Below, piece after piece: positions 43,528-52,824 of a stretch of 64,000 nucleotides of DNA. Numbering within the stretch: the stretch's first letter is position 1; the number at the start of each line of letters is the position of its first letter. Position numbers and translations under genes: made by a program. The DNA is taken from assembly GCA_017399485.1 (NCBI GenBank), contig JAFQCA010000023.1, positions 62,001 through 126,000 of the forward strand. The letters are read 5' to 3'. The notes under the pieces were generated by a model. That model had not been told where the DNA came from. It made no database searches and saw nothing but the letters and a program-made list of their open reading frames with translations. The stretch comes from Alistipes sp. (GTDB lineage: Bacteria; Bacteroidota; Bacteroidia; Bacteroidales; Rikenellaceae).

Positions 43528-44490
43528 ATGATTAGAGTAGGTATAGCAGGTGGTGCCGGTTATGTGGCAGGCGAGTTGTTGAGGGTATTGATAAATCACC
43601 CTGAGGCAGAGGTTAAATATATCCAGAGTGAGTCGCATAAGGGCGAGCCTATTTATTCGGTACATAGCGATTTGTTATATTGCGATTTGCAGTTTGCTGA
43701 TATTGATTTTAATGATATCGATGTTCTGTTCGTGTGTATGGGACACGGCAACTCTGCCAAGTTCCTTTCGGAGAACACCGTTCCGCAGAGTGTCAAGATT
43801 ATCGATATGAGTAACGACTTCCGTTTGAAGGCTGATGCGGGAGAGTTCGTATATGGTGCGCCGGAGTTGAATCGTGAGCAGATTCGAGGAGCGCGTTGTG
43901 TTGCAAATCCGGGATGTTTCGCTACGTCTATCAATCTGGCTTTGTTGCCATTGGCAGCAGCAGGTATTCTTCCACAGGAGGTGACTGTTACAGGAATTAC
44001 AGGCTCTACGGGTGCTGGTCAAAAGCCGACACCAGATACACATTTTAGTAATCGAAGCGCCAATTTGTCGAATTATAAGGTTTTTACTCACCAGCATTTG
44101 GGCGAGATAGGTGAAACTTTGGTGGCGGCAGGTGCAGCAGAAGATACCGATATAGCGTTTGTTCCGGTCAGAGGCTGTCATACTCGCGGAATTATGAGCG
44201 ATGTGGTGGTCCGCCTGGATGAGTCGTTGGAGCAGATTACCGAAATATTCAAGAGGTATTATGCCGAGCATCCTTTTGTGTGTGTTAGCGACAAGCCCGT
44301 ATATATGAAACAGGTGGTAAATACCAATTATTGTTTTATATCACTGCAAAAGAGTGGTCGTAAATTGCTTGTTACCGCAGTGGTTGATAATATGATGAAG
44401 GGTGCTTCGGGACAGGCAGTTCAGAATATGAACCTGATGTTTGGACTTGATGAAATGACGGGGTTGCGCCTTAAGGCCAACTATTTTTAA
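43528..44490 (+). CDS. argC: N-acetyl-gamma-glutamyl-phosphate reductase
   Basis: ArgC reduces the acylphosphate made by ArgB, using NADPH. The 320-aa protein has the Rossmann motif VGIAGGAGYVAGELLR at the N-terminus and the catalytic Cys in NPGCFATSINLALLPL. The histidine region RGCHTRGIMSDV is conserved. It is preceded by the 118-bp repeat element and may be expressed differently from argG if that hairpin stops or cleaves the transcript. Confidence 0.95.
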   Translation: MIRVGIAGGAGYVAGELLRVLINHPEAEVKYIQSESHKGEPIYSVHSDLLYCDLQFADIDFNDIDVLFVCMGHGNSAKFLSENTVPQSVKIIDMSNDFRLKADAGEFVYGAPELNREQIRGARCVANPGCFATSINLALLPLAAAGILPQEVTVTGITGSTGAGQKPTPDTHFSNRSANLSNYKVFTHQHLGEIGETLVAAGAAEDTDIAFVPVRGCHTRGIMSDVVVRLDESLEQITEIFKRYYAEHPFVCVSDKPVYMKQVVNTNYCFISLQKSGRKLLVTAVVDNMMKGASGQAVQNMNLMFGLDEMTGLRLKANYF

Positions 44491-44542
44491 CTTTCATTGT
44501 TGCGATTGGTGTTTAGACCTCGCAGATGATTTATAGTAGGAG

Positions 44543-45682
44543 ATGATGAAACTATTTGATGTATATTCGTTGCTCGATATGGAACCTGTAAAGGCTCAAG
44601 GAGCATATTTGTGGGATAAAGCAGGACAGGAGTATTTGGATTTTTATGGTGGACACGCCGTAATATCTATTGGCCACACCCATCCCCATTATGTTGAAAA
44701 GATTTCGGAGCAACTTTCAAAAATAGGCTTTTACTCTAATGCGGTAATCAACTCGCTGCAGGTGGAATTGGCCGAGAAGTTGGGCGCATTGTCGGGTTAC
44801 GATGACTATTCGCTCTTCTTGTGTAATAGTGGTGCCGAGGCTAATGAGAATGCCTTGAAGTTGGCATCTTTTACAACAGGTAGAGAGCGCGTGCTGGCTA
44901 TGCGTAGTGCTTTTCACGGACGCACAAGTCTGGCTGTGACGGTGACCGATAACCCCAATATTCAGGCCCCTGTAAATAAGACTGATAAAGTTTCGTTTAT
45001 TCCGTTTAATGATGCCGATGCCTTACGCAAGGAGTTGAGTAGCGGTGAGTATGCAGCCGTTATTGTTGAGCCTATTCAGGGCGTTGGCGGTATTCAGGTT
45101 GCAACAGATGAATTTATGCTTGCGGCACGTGAGGCGTGCGATGCATCGGGTACGATGCTTATTGCAGATGAGATACAAGCGGGATATGGCCGTAGCGGTA
45201 AATTCTTCTCGCATCAGTGGTCGGGCGTAAAGGCCGATATTATCACCTTGGCAAAGGGTATTGGTAACGGATTTCCTATAGGTGCAGTGATGATTTCACC
45301 ATCGATACCTGCTAAAAAGGGTATGCTTGGAACCACTTTCGGAGGTAGTCATTTGGCTTGTGCTGCGGCGATTGCAGTGGCCGATGTGGTTAAGGATGAG
45401 AATCTGGTAGAGAATGCTCGTGTTATGGGTGAGAAGATTATGGAGGGTATCGCAGGAGTGAGCGGAGTAAAAGATATCAGAGGTCGAGGTTTGATTATCG
45501 GTATCGATTTGAGTGTTCCGCAGGCCGATTTCCGTAAGGTTTTGCGCGAGAAACATCATATTATGACAGGACTCACGGGACAATATACACTGCGATTGTT
45601 GCCACCATTGATGATTGGCCAGACGGAGGTCGATAGATTTGTAGAGGCGTTCCGCGCTACTGCTCAAGAGATGGGTATGTAG
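44543..45682 (+). CDS. argD: Acetylornithine aminotransferase
   Basis: This PLP enzyme makes N-acetylornithine from the semialdehyde and glutamate. The 379-aa class-III aminotransferase has SNSGAEANENALKLA-type substrate loop (here LCNSGAEANENALK), AVIVEPIQGVGG, the DEIQAGYGRSG motif and the PLP lysine in TLAKGIGNGFPIG. Two ATG codons are adjacent at the start (44543 and 44546). It could also accept succinylornithine. It sits between argC and argB in the operon. Confidence 0.9.
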   Translation: MMKLFDVYSLLDMEPVKAQGAYLWDKAGQEYLDFYGGHAVISIGHTHPHYVEKISEQLSKIGFYSNAVINSLQVELAEKLGALSGYDDYSLFLCNSGAEANENALKLASFTTGRERVLAMRSAFHGRTSLAVTVTDNPNIQAPVNKTDKVSFIPFNDADALRKELSSGEYAAVIVEPIQGVGGIQVATDEFMLAAREACDASGTMLIADEIQAGYGRSGKFFSHQWSGVKADIITLAKGIGNGFPIGAVMISPSIPAKKGMLGTTFGGSHLACAAAIAVADVVKDENLVENARVMGEKIMEGIAGVSGVKDIRGRGLIIGIDLSVPQADFRKVLREKHHIMTGLTGQYTLRLLPPLMIGQTEVDRFVEAFRATAQEMGM

Positions 45683-45746
45683 CATTTATAGCCGAAGAAG
45701 AGTAATGGGTAAATCGTTTCGTGAGACTTTTGAAGCCGAGATTAAA

Positions 45747-46508
45747 ATGAAGATAAAAGTAATAAAGATAGGCGGTAAACTGATTGAAGATGATGCAGTG
45801 TTGCAACCTCTATGCGATTCACTCGCCAAGTTGGATTATCCGTTTGTGCTGGTACACGGCGGAGGTGTTATGGGCTCACATCTGGCCGAGAAGTTGGGTG
45901 TCGAGGTCAAGATGCACGAGGGCCGTCGTATAACCGATGCCGCTACGTTGGATATTACGGTTATGGCCTATGCAGGCTTGGCCAATAAGCGTGTAGTCGC
46001 TGCTTTGCAGGCGCGAGGCGTGAATGCTTGCGGCTTGTCGGGATGCGATATGGCGGTTGTCAAGTCGTGTCGTCGTGCCGTAAAGGATATCGATTGGGGC
46101 TTTGTGGGCGATGTCGATAAGGCCGATGGCAGAGTGTTGGCTATGTTGCTCGATGCAGGTATAACACCTGTCGTGTCGCCTATTACGATGTCGGAACAGG
46201 GCGAGTTGCTTAATACCAATGCCGATAGCGTGGCCTCAGCCGTTGCTATGGGATTGGCCGACAGATACGACGTGGAGTTGGTGTTTACGTTGGATAAGGC
46301 AGGTGTGTTGCTTGATGTAAATGATTCCTCGTCGCTAATTGAGACCATCACTCCTGCGTTGTATGCTCAATTACGAGCCGACGAGAAGATACATTCGGGA
46401 ATGATTCCCAAGATTGATAATGCTTATAAGACTATTGAGTCGGGTGTCGATTCGGTGCGTATCACCTCTCCTTACGACCTTTCGGGCGGAACATTGGTGG
46501 TAAAGTAA
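45747..46508 (+). CDS. argB: Acetylglutamate kinase
   Basis: ArgB phosphorylates N-acetylglutamate. From ATG 45747 the 253-aa protein begins MKIKVIKIGGKLIEDD, the usual kinase start, and includes the phosphate loop LVHGGGVMGSHLAEKLG and the C-terminal GMIPKIDNAYKTIESGV. An in-frame start 14 codons upstream (45705) is possible but adds residues not expected in the family. The gap to argE is 10 nt. Confidence 0.92.
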   Translation: MKIKVIKIGGKLIEDDAVLQPLCDSLAKLDYPFVLVHGGGVMGSHLAEKLGVEVKMHEGRRITDAATLDITVMAYAGLANKRVVAALQARGVNACGLSGCDMAVVKSCRRAVKDIDWGFVGDVDKADGRVLAMLLDAGITPVVSPITMSEQGELLNTNADSVASAVAMGLADRYDVELVFTLDKAGVLLDVNDSSSLIETITPALYAQLRADEKIHSGMIPKIDNAYKTIESGVDSVRITSPYDLSGGTLVVK

Positions 46509-46518
46509 ATTGCGGAAT

Positions 46519-47601
46519 ATGAACTTTGAAAAGGCCATAGAGTTATTGCAACGATTGATTGCGACACCTTCGGTGAGTAGAGTGGAGGGTGATGCTGCCG
46601 ATATTGTCGAGGCGACGTTGGCATCTCTTGGCTTTGCGACTCATCGAAAGTGTAATAACGTTTGGGTCGAGGCACGTCAGCATAATTCTGCATTGCCAAC
46701 CATTTTGCTTGATGCTCATATCGATACGGTTAAACCCAATGCGTCGTGGCAACGTAATCCCTATTGCCCGACAATTGAGGGTGGTCGTCTGTATGGATTG
46801 GGCAGTAACGATACGGGAGGTAGCCTTGTTGCAATGATTGTTGCCTTTTGTCGTCTTGCTCGGCGCGAGCAACCCTATAATCTGATTCTTTTGGCCTCAG
46901 CCGAAGAGGAGGTTACGGGAGTAAATGGAGTGAGGGCTGTATTGTCGGAGTTGGGCGATGTGGATTTTGCTATTGTTGGAGAGCCTACATCGTTGCAACC
47001 TGCGGTGGCAGAAAAGGGTCTTATGGTGTTGGACTGTGTAGCACGGGGTAAGGCAGGACACGCTGCTCGCGAAGAGGGAGTAAATGCCATATATGAAGCA
47101 TTGAGTGATATAGAGTGGTTTAGAACTCACCAAATGGAGCGAGTGTCGCCGCTATTGGGTGCTGTAAAGATGACTGTTACGGGCATTGAGGCGGGTACGC
47201 AGCATAATGTTATTCCCGATGAGTGCCGTTTTATGGTCGATATACGAGTTAATGAGTGTTATCAGAATGAGGAGTTGTTGGCCAAGATACGTCAATCGGT
47301 GAGATGTGAGGTTACACCCCGCTCGACACACCTAAATTCTTCGGCTATTGAGGCGGAGCATCCTGCCGTTAAGCGATTGGTTGATATGGGAAAAGTGCCT
47401 TTTGGCTCCCCGACCTTGTCGAATCAGGCTGTGATGCCATTCCCGACTCTGAAGTTGGGTCCTGGAGATAGTGCGCGTTCACATACTGCTGACGAGTATA
47501 TTATGTTGGATGAGATTCGTGAGGCAATAGATATTTATGAAAAGGTATTGGATAATTTGATTATAGAAAAAATAACAAGACGAGATGAAACTGTGGGATA
47601 A
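46519..47601 (+). CDS. argE: Acetylornithine deacetylase (M20 family)
   Basis: This enzyme releases ornithine from the N-acyl intermediate. The 360-aa protein has M20 metal motifs LLDAHIDTV, GLGSNDTGGSL and SAEEEVTG, and a final metal-binding His in SARSHTADEYI. Because several Bacteroidetes use succinyl in place of acetyl groups, the acyl specificity is open. ATG 46519 (MNFEKAIEL) is favoured over a TTG at 46510. It overlaps argH by 17 nt. Confidence 0.88.
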   Translation: MNFEKAIELLQRLIATPSVSRVEGDAADIVEATLASLGFATHRKCNNVWVEARQHNSALPTILLDAHIDTVKPNASWQRNPYCPTIEGGRLYGLGSNDTGGSLVAMIVAFCRLARREQPYNLILLASAEEEVTGVNGVRAVLSELGDVDFAIVGEPTSLQPAVAEKGLMVLDCVARGKAGHAAREEGVNAIYEALSDIEWFRTHQMERVSPLLGAVKMTVTGIEAGTQHNVIPDECRFMVDIRVNECYQNEELLAKIRQSVRCEVTPRSTHLNSSAIEAEHPAVKRLVDMGKVPFGSPTLSNQAVMPFPTLKLGPGDSARSHTADEYIMLDEIREAIDIYEKVLDNLIIEKITRRDETVG

Positions 47602-48913
47602 AGGATATTCGACTGATGCATTTGTTGAGGAGTTTACTGTTGGCCGTGATAGAGAGTTAGACCTCTATCTTGCTGAGGCCGATGTGTTGGGAAATATGGC
47701 TCATATGAAGATGCTCAATTCTATTGGTTTAATTTCTGATGAGGATAGAGTGGCTTTGGAGCAGGGCCTGAAAGATATTTACGCATCGGTGCAACGTGGT
47801 GAATTTCGGATAGATGAGGGTGTAGAGGATGTACACTCACAGGTGGAGTTTATCCTTACCGAGAAGTGCGGCGATGCAGGTAAACGTATCCATACAGGTC
47901 GCTCGCGCAATGACCAGGTGATGGTCGATTTGAAACTCTTCTCACGTGCTGCACTTATTGAACTTCAGTCGGGGGTGAAATCTCTGTTCGATGTGTTGAT
48001 GCAACGCGCAGAAGAGTTGAAGGATGTGCTGATGCCCGGTTATACCCATATGCAGGTGGCTATGCCTTCATCGTTTGGTATGTGGCTCAGTGCCTATGCC
48101 GAGGCGTTGGCCGATGATTTGTTGCAGTTGAATGCTGCGTATAGGTTGGTTAATACCAATCCTTTGGGCTCAGGTGCGGGATATGGCTCTTCGGTACCTT
48201 TGAATCGCGAGATGACCACGCGTTTGTTGGGATTTGAGGATTTGGCCTATAACTCTATGTATGCGCAGATGCAGCGTGGAAAGACTGAGCGTACAGTGCT
48301 TACGGCTATTGCGGCTGTTGCTGCTACGGTAGGTCGTTTGGCGCAGGATGTATGCCTGTATTCGTGTGCAAACTTCGGCTTTGTTAAGTTGCCTGATGCT
48401 TTTACTACGGGCTCAAGCATTATGCCTCATAAGAAGAATCCCGATATCTTTGAGTTGATACGTGCAAAGTGTAACCGATTGCAGGCTTTGCCTATGGAGA
48501 TTACATTGACGATGACCAATCTGCCGGCGGGTTACTTCCGCGATATGCAATTGACTAAAGAGGTATATGTGCCTGCGTTTAAGGAGATTGCCGATGTGTT
48601 GCGTATGGCGGCAGCAGGGTTGGAGCAGATGTGGATTAACCGTGATATTTTGGCCGATGATAAGTATAAATATCTCTTCACCGTTGAGGATGTGAACGAT
48701 GCTGTAGCCAAGGGTGTTCCTTTCCGTGATGCATATCGTGAGGTGGGAATGAGAGTCCAGAATGGGACATATCAGCACGATGGCCGAGAGTTGAATCATA
48801 CTCACGAGGGTAGTATCGGCAACCTATGCTTAGAGAATATAAAGGCGAAGTTTGAGCGTAATATGTTTGATTGCTCTGCTGCACAAAAGGCCGAGGCAGA
48901 GTTGATGAAGTAG
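47585..48913 (+). CDS. argH: Argininosuccinate lyase
   Basis: ArgH makes arginine and fumarate, the last step of the pathway. This 442-aa member of the fumarase/aspartase superfamily has the signature GSSIMPHKKNPD and HTGRSRNDQVM, and the catalytic Ser loop is intact. The start at 47585 lies inside the argE end (17-nt overlap). thiL follows 11 nt after the stop, so it is probably read on the arg transcript. argF (ornithine carbamoyltransferase) is missing from this cluster. Confidence 0.96.
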   Translation: MKLWDKGYSTDAFVEEFTVGRDRELDLYLAEADVLGNMAHMKMLNSIGLISDEDRVALEQGLKDIYASVQRGEFRIDEGVEDVHSQVEFILTEKCGDAGKRIHTGRSRNDQVMVDLKLFSRAALIELQSGVKSLFDVLMQRAEELKDVLMPGYTHMQVAMPSSFGMWLSAYAEALADDLLQLNAAYRLVNTNPLGSGAGYGSSVPLNREMTTRLLGFEDLAYNSMYAQMQRGKTERTVLTAIAAVAATVGRLAQDVCLYSCANFGFVKLPDAFTTGSSIMPHKKNPDIFELIRAKCNRLQALPMEITLTMTNLPAGYFRDMQLTKEVYVPAFKEIADVLRMAAAGLEQMWINRDILADDKYKYLFTVEDVNDAVAKGVPFRDAYREVGMRVQNGTYQHDGRELNHTHEGSIGNLCLENIKAKFERNMFDCSAAQKAEAELMK

Positions 48914-48924
48914 TTTGAGCAGCA

Positions 48925-49866
48925 GTGTCGGAATTTGGACTCATAGAGCATATCGCACGATTATTTGTCGATATTGACCATCGAGGTTGGGAGACTATTG
49001 GCGACGATTGTACTCTGTTGCCGATAGGAGGTGACGAGGCTTTGGTCGTAACCACCGATATGCTTGTCGAGGATGTACACTTCGTGCGAGAAGCGACATC
49101 AGCCGAAGAGTTGGGGCGCAAAGCGTTGGCCGTCAATTTGAGTGATGTGGCGGCTATGGGCTTGCCTGCCGTTGCGACGTTACTGTCTGTGGCTCTGCCT
49201 TCAAATGCAGGCGAAGAGTGGGCTCGAGAGTTTATAAAGGGTTATCATACTCTATCTAAGGAGCAAGGAGTGGCACTTGTGGGGGGTGATACCACTGCGT
49301 CAAAAGATAAAATCGTAATTAATGTTGTGGCGGTGGGTCGAGGGCCTTTGTCTAATGTGAAACGTCGTTCTGCGGCTAAAATCGGTGATGCTATATATGT
49401 CGGGGGACAGTTGGGTGCATCGGCTCTGGGTCTAAAGGATATTCTTGCAGGAGAGTATGATACTCCTAATGCCGCGCGACATCGTCTGCCTGTGGCACAG
49501 AGCCAAGAGGGAGTGTGGTTAGGTGGTAGAGCCGAGGTACACGCTATGATGGACTTGTCGGATGGGTTAGCGTCGGACTTATGTCATATATTGCACGCTT
49601 CGCATTGTGCAGCCGAGATTTTTGTTGAGAATATTCCGGCGGTAGAGGGAGATGTTGAGTCTGCTGTATGTGGAGGTGAGGATTATAAATTACTCTTTAC
49701 GGTAGATGCTGATAATACAGAGTGTTTTGAAAGCGATTTTGAGGCACAATTTGGATTCCGCCCATATCTCATAGGACAAATTGTCGAGTCTGCTAAAAGT
49801 GAGATTATTTGGACAGAGCAGGGAAGGCGTGTAAATCCTCAATGGCACGGATTTACTCATTTTTAG
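48925..49866 (+). CDS. thiL: Thiamine-monophosphate kinase
   Basis: ThiL phosphorylates thiamine monophosphate to the diphosphate cofactor. The 313-aa protein uses a GTG start at 48925, 11 nt after argH. It has the PurM-like fold motifs TIGDDCTLL, VTTDMLVEDVHF, NLSDVAAMG, GGDTTASKD and MDLSDGLASDL. It has no functional relation to arginine synthesis and appears appended to the operon. The next gene is convergent. Confidence 0.9.
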   Translation: MSEFGLIEHIARLFVDIDHRGWETIGDDCTLLPIGGDEALVVTTDMLVEDVHFVREATSAEELGRKALAVNLSDVAAMGLPAVATLLSVALPSNAGEEWAREFIKGYHTLSKEQGVALVGGDTTASKDKIVINVVAVGRGPLSNVKRRSAAKIGDAIYVGGQLGASALGLKDILAGEYDTPNAARHRLPVAQSQEGVWLGGRAEVHAMMDLSDGLASDLCHILHASHCAAEIFVENIPAVEGDVESAVCGGEDYKLLFTVDADNTECFESDFEAQFGFRPYLIGQIVESAKSEIIWTEQGRRVNPQWHGFTHF

Positions 49867-49902
49867 GCTGTTTGTTCTCCTTTTGCTACATTATAGACAC
49901 CG

Positions 49903-51366
49903 TTACTTCCCCCTTTTAATAAAAAATCCTTTTACGATAGATAGTGCTTCGGCGAATGCTTCGGAGCGTGATATAAACGACAGCGATACGTATGTTATGA
50001 CGCCTGTCAAAATCTTGACCGCAAGACGCAATGCCACGTGCCACGAGGTTATGTAGGTGGCCTCTACCATTATAACTACATACATCACGGCTGTAATCAC
50101 CGCAATAGGGAGTATTGTCCGAATGAATTGTGCCACAGAGAGTGTCGTATATTTCAATGTAGACGAGAAATTAAGCACCATCTCTATGGCTGCCGCTACG
50201 ACCAAACCCCACGCTATGGCAGTAACGCTACGAGGAATAGTTACGATTAGGATTACAGTCATTATTAACTTCTTGATAATCTCCAACCGCAGAATTATAC
50301 CTCCGTTGCTTTTAACCTTTAGTATGTTGTATGCAACAACGGCTATGGGGTAGAAGAATCCCACAACGCATAGTATGCGGAAGTAGGGTATCGCAGGATG
50401 CCAGCGAGGCCTTAGAAGAAGGGTGTAGATATCTTCTGCTGTAGCGATAAGTCCCGCCATAATAGGGAATATCATAAATGCCGTAAGCATAACCACCCGT
50501 CTATATCCTTCCGAAAATTTTGTTTCGTTATCGCCAATCTTTGATAGTGCGGGGAATGTTACACTCTGCACGGATTGCATCGTAGAGTTTACGGGCATAT
50601 CCTTTAATTTCTGTGCCTGATTGAAATATCCGAGTACACTACCTGAATAGATATCGCCTATAAAGAGTTGTGCTATATTGTTGTATAGGGCATTGATAAT
50701 GTCTGTTGTCATCAAGCGCAGACTGTAAGGAGCCATTTCGCTAAGTGATGAAGCCTTTGTTGTCGGGCGAGGTCGCCAACTACTCTTCCACCATAACATT
50801 AAGGCTCTTATGGCCATCATACTTACTCGCTGGCCGACCAAACTCCAAATGCCGAAACCTGTAAGCGCCATCACGATTGCTATCAGACCGCTTATCAGTG
50901 ATGCTGTGAATGTGATGGTGGATAGTTGCGCAAAACGAAACTCGCGCACCATAATAGTGTTTTGAATTACACATAGTGCATTAAGCGGTAATAGCAAAAA
51001 CAATACGGGAGCTACGGTTGCCAACATCGGCCAGCCGTAATAACGCGATACGAGAGGTGAGAGTATGCTTAGTAATGCATATAGTATGAGCGAGGAGAGT
51101 ATGTTAAAACGAAATACGGCACGATACTCCTCATCTGTAGGTTGTGCTTTGCGAATTAGTGTTTGTGAGAATCCGCTATCTACAACAACTTGTGCCAATG
51201 TGGTGAAGACGGTCAGAACAGCCATTATACCCATATCCATAGGCATAATGGAGTTGGCTACAACAATGCTTACAACGGCTTGCAATAGGGCCGAACCTAT
51301 CTTCTCGGCGACGCTCCACGCAACGCCCGTTGTTACATTGTGACTTAATTGTGTATCTGCCGCCAT
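49903..51366 (-). CDS. Polysaccharide flippase (Wzx/PST family)
   Basis: This 487-aa integral membrane protein has about 12-14 hydrophobic helices and resembles the PST/MVF family of lipid-linked oligosaccharide translocases (WzxC-like). Typical features are the N-terminal TGVAWSVAEKIGSALLQ, GIMAVLTVFTTLAQVVVDSGFSQTLI (quoted only in pieces as family markers) and a basic C-terminus. It stands alone, without glycosyltransferases nearby, so its substrate (O-antigen, capsule or other) is unknown. aroQ lies 32 nt upstream on the same strand. Confidence 0.88.
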   Translation of the reverse strand: MAADTQLSHNVTTGVAWSVAEKIGSALLQAVVSIVVANSIMPMDMGIMAVLTVFTTLAQVVVDSGFSQTLIRKAQPTDEEYRAVFRFNILSSLILYALLSILSPLVSRYYGWPMLATVAPVLFLLLPLNALCVIQNTIMVREFRFAQLSTITFTASLISGLIAIVMALTGFGIWSLVGQRVSMMAIRALMLWWKSSWRPRPTTKASSLSEMAPYSLRLMTTDIINALYNNIAQLFIGDIYSGSVLGYFNQAQKLKDMPVNSTMQSVQSVTFPALSKIGDNETKFSEGYRRVVMLTAFMIFPIMAGLIATAEDIYTLLLRPRWHPAIPYFRILCVVGFFYPIAVVAYNILKVKSNGGIILRLEIIKKLIMTVILIVTIPRSVTAIAWGLVVAAAIEMVLNFSSTLKYTTLSVAQFIRTILPIAVITAVMYVVIMVEATYITSWHVALRLAVKILTGVITYVSLSFISRSEAFAEALSIVKGFFIKRGK

Positions 51367-51398
51367 ATGGATATTACTAAAGTAGGGTTCTGTTAGTC

Positions 51399-51821
51399 CT
51401 ATTCAAGCAGAGCCTCAATACCTAAACGATAAGAATCCAATCCGAATCCCATAATAGAGCCTTTGGCAACAGGGGCAATCATCGAGATGTGACGAAACTC
51501 CTCGCGGGCCAAGATTGACGAGATGTGTACCTCTATGACGGGTGTCGAGACAGCCGCAATGGCATCGCGTATGGCAACCGATGTGTGGGTGTAACCACCT
51601 GCATTGAGTACTATGCCGTCGTAAACGCCTACACTTTGATGAATAGCATTGATTAACTCGCCCTCGATGTTTGATTGAAAGTAGTCTATCTCAGCCTTGT
51701 CGGCATAGCGTTGCTTGAGTGATGATGTGTACTCCTCAAAGGTCGTAGTGCCGTAAATCTCTACATCACGTTTGCCTTGTAGATTGAGGTTAGGGCCATT
51801 GAGAATCAAGAATTTCTTCAT
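51399..51821 (-). CDS. aroQ: 3-dehydroquinate dehydratase, type II
   Basis: AroQ performs the third step of the shikimate pathway. The 140-aa protein has the start LNGPNLNLQGKRDVEIYG with the catalytic Tyr, EVHISS with the catalytic His, and the AREEFRH lid-arginine segment. A Ser replaces the usual Asn after EVHIS, a change I regard as tolerated. Length and architecture are normal. It follows the ptb terminator, so it needs its own promoter or read-through. Confidence 0.92.
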   Translation of the reverse strand: MKKFLILNGPNLNLQGKRDVEIYGTTTFEEYTSSLKQRYADKAEIDYFQSNIEGELINAIHQSVGVYDGIVLNAGGYTHTSVAIRDAIAAVSTPVIEVHISSILAREEFRHISMIAPVAKGSIMGFGLDSYRLGIEALLE

Positions 51822-51839
51822 AAATACAATCTAAAAAAT

Positions 51840-51866
51840 CCCTCTCGGCATTATGCACCGAGAGGG
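51840..51866 (-). terminator. Terminator after ptb
   Basis: CCCTCTCGG (51840-51848) and CCGAGAGGG (51858-51866) form a 9-bp stem. On the minus strand ATTTTTTAG follows. Confidence 0.88.
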
Positions 51867-51887
51867 TATGTGAAAAATGTATTGCGA

Positions 51888-52793
51888 TTAGCGTGCTGCC
51901 AAGCAAGCCAATGCAATAGAGTACTTTTTCGAGAGAGCCGAGTCACCACGCGATGTGAGTACGCAAGGAACCTTTGTACCCATAACCATAGCAGCCAACT
52001 CTGCACCTGCCATATGAGTCACAGCCTTGAAGAATACGTTTGCAGACTCAATGTTGGGGAAGAGCAAGCAGTCGGGGTCGCCGGCAACGCTTGAACCTGT
52101 AACCTTCTTGTGCTCTGCAACCTCCTTGTAAAGAGCAACATCCAATGAGAGCGGACCATCGACAATAACCTTACCCAACTGACCTCTGTCGCCCATCTTT
52201 GCCAAAATGGCACCCTCTGTAGATGAAGGTACTGCGGGCAATACCTGCTCCGATGCAGTAATGCAGGCAATCTTGGGAGTCTCTACACCCAAAACATTCG
52301 CAGTTGATGCCAAATAGCCGATAAGTTTCTGTTTCTGCTTAAAGTCGGGAGCGGGAATAACGGCGATATCAGATATTGAGAGCAACTTCTCAAATCCAGG
52401 AATCTCAAGTACGGCAACGTGACTCAATACACCCTTGGGAGGGAACAAGCCTGCCTCTTTGTTGAGGATGCCGCGCATATACTTGTCAGTTGATACCAAA
52501 CCCTTCATCAAAACATCTGCCTGACCATTAACTACAGCCTGTACAGCCAACTTAACGCAAGTTACGTCGCTTGCCTCGTTTACGATGTTGAAGATGTTGT
52601 GGTCGATATTGAGTTCAGCGCATACCTTCTCGATAGTGGCCTTGTCACCAAAGAGTGTGGCATCAACCAAACCCTCCTGCCAAGCATTGTAAACAGCCTC
52701 AATAGTGTGAGAATCCTGTCCATAAGCAACAGCCAAGCGCTTTCTACCACGCGCTGCAGCGGCTGTAACTATCTCATTCAAACGTGTAATCAT
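51888..52793 (-). CDS. ptb: Phosphate butyryltransferase-like phosphotransacylase
   Basis: The 301-aa enzyme belongs to the PTA/PTB family and is closer in length and motifs to Ptb than to the longer Pta. Such enzymes swap CoA for phosphate on short acyl groups. Visible segments include GKVIVDGPLSLDVALYKEVAEHK, quoted only as VDGPLSLDVAL, and AGDPDCLLFPNIESAN. It lies 31 nt downstream of an acetate kinase gene, so together they can make ATP and a short-chain fatty acid from acyl-CoA. Acyl specificity (acetyl, propionyl, butyryl) is not certain. Confidence 0.85.
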   Translation of the reverse strand: MITRLNEIVTAAAARGRKRLAVAYGQDSHTIEAVYNAWQEGLVDATLFGDKATIEKVCAELNIDHNIFNIVNEASDVTCVKLAVQAVVNGQADVLMKGLVSTDKYMRGILNKEAGLFPPKGVLSHVAVLEIPGFEKLLSISDIAVIPAPDFKQKQKLIGYLASTANVLGVETPKIACITASEQVLPAVPSSTEGAILAKMGDRGQLGKVIVDGPLSLDVALYKEVAEHKKVTGSSVAGDPDCLLFPNIESANVFFKAVTHMAGAELAAMVMGTKVPCVLTSRGDSALSKKYSIALACLAAR

Positions 52794-52824
52794 ATCTGTA
52801 TTAGATAATTTTATTGTGTTAGAT

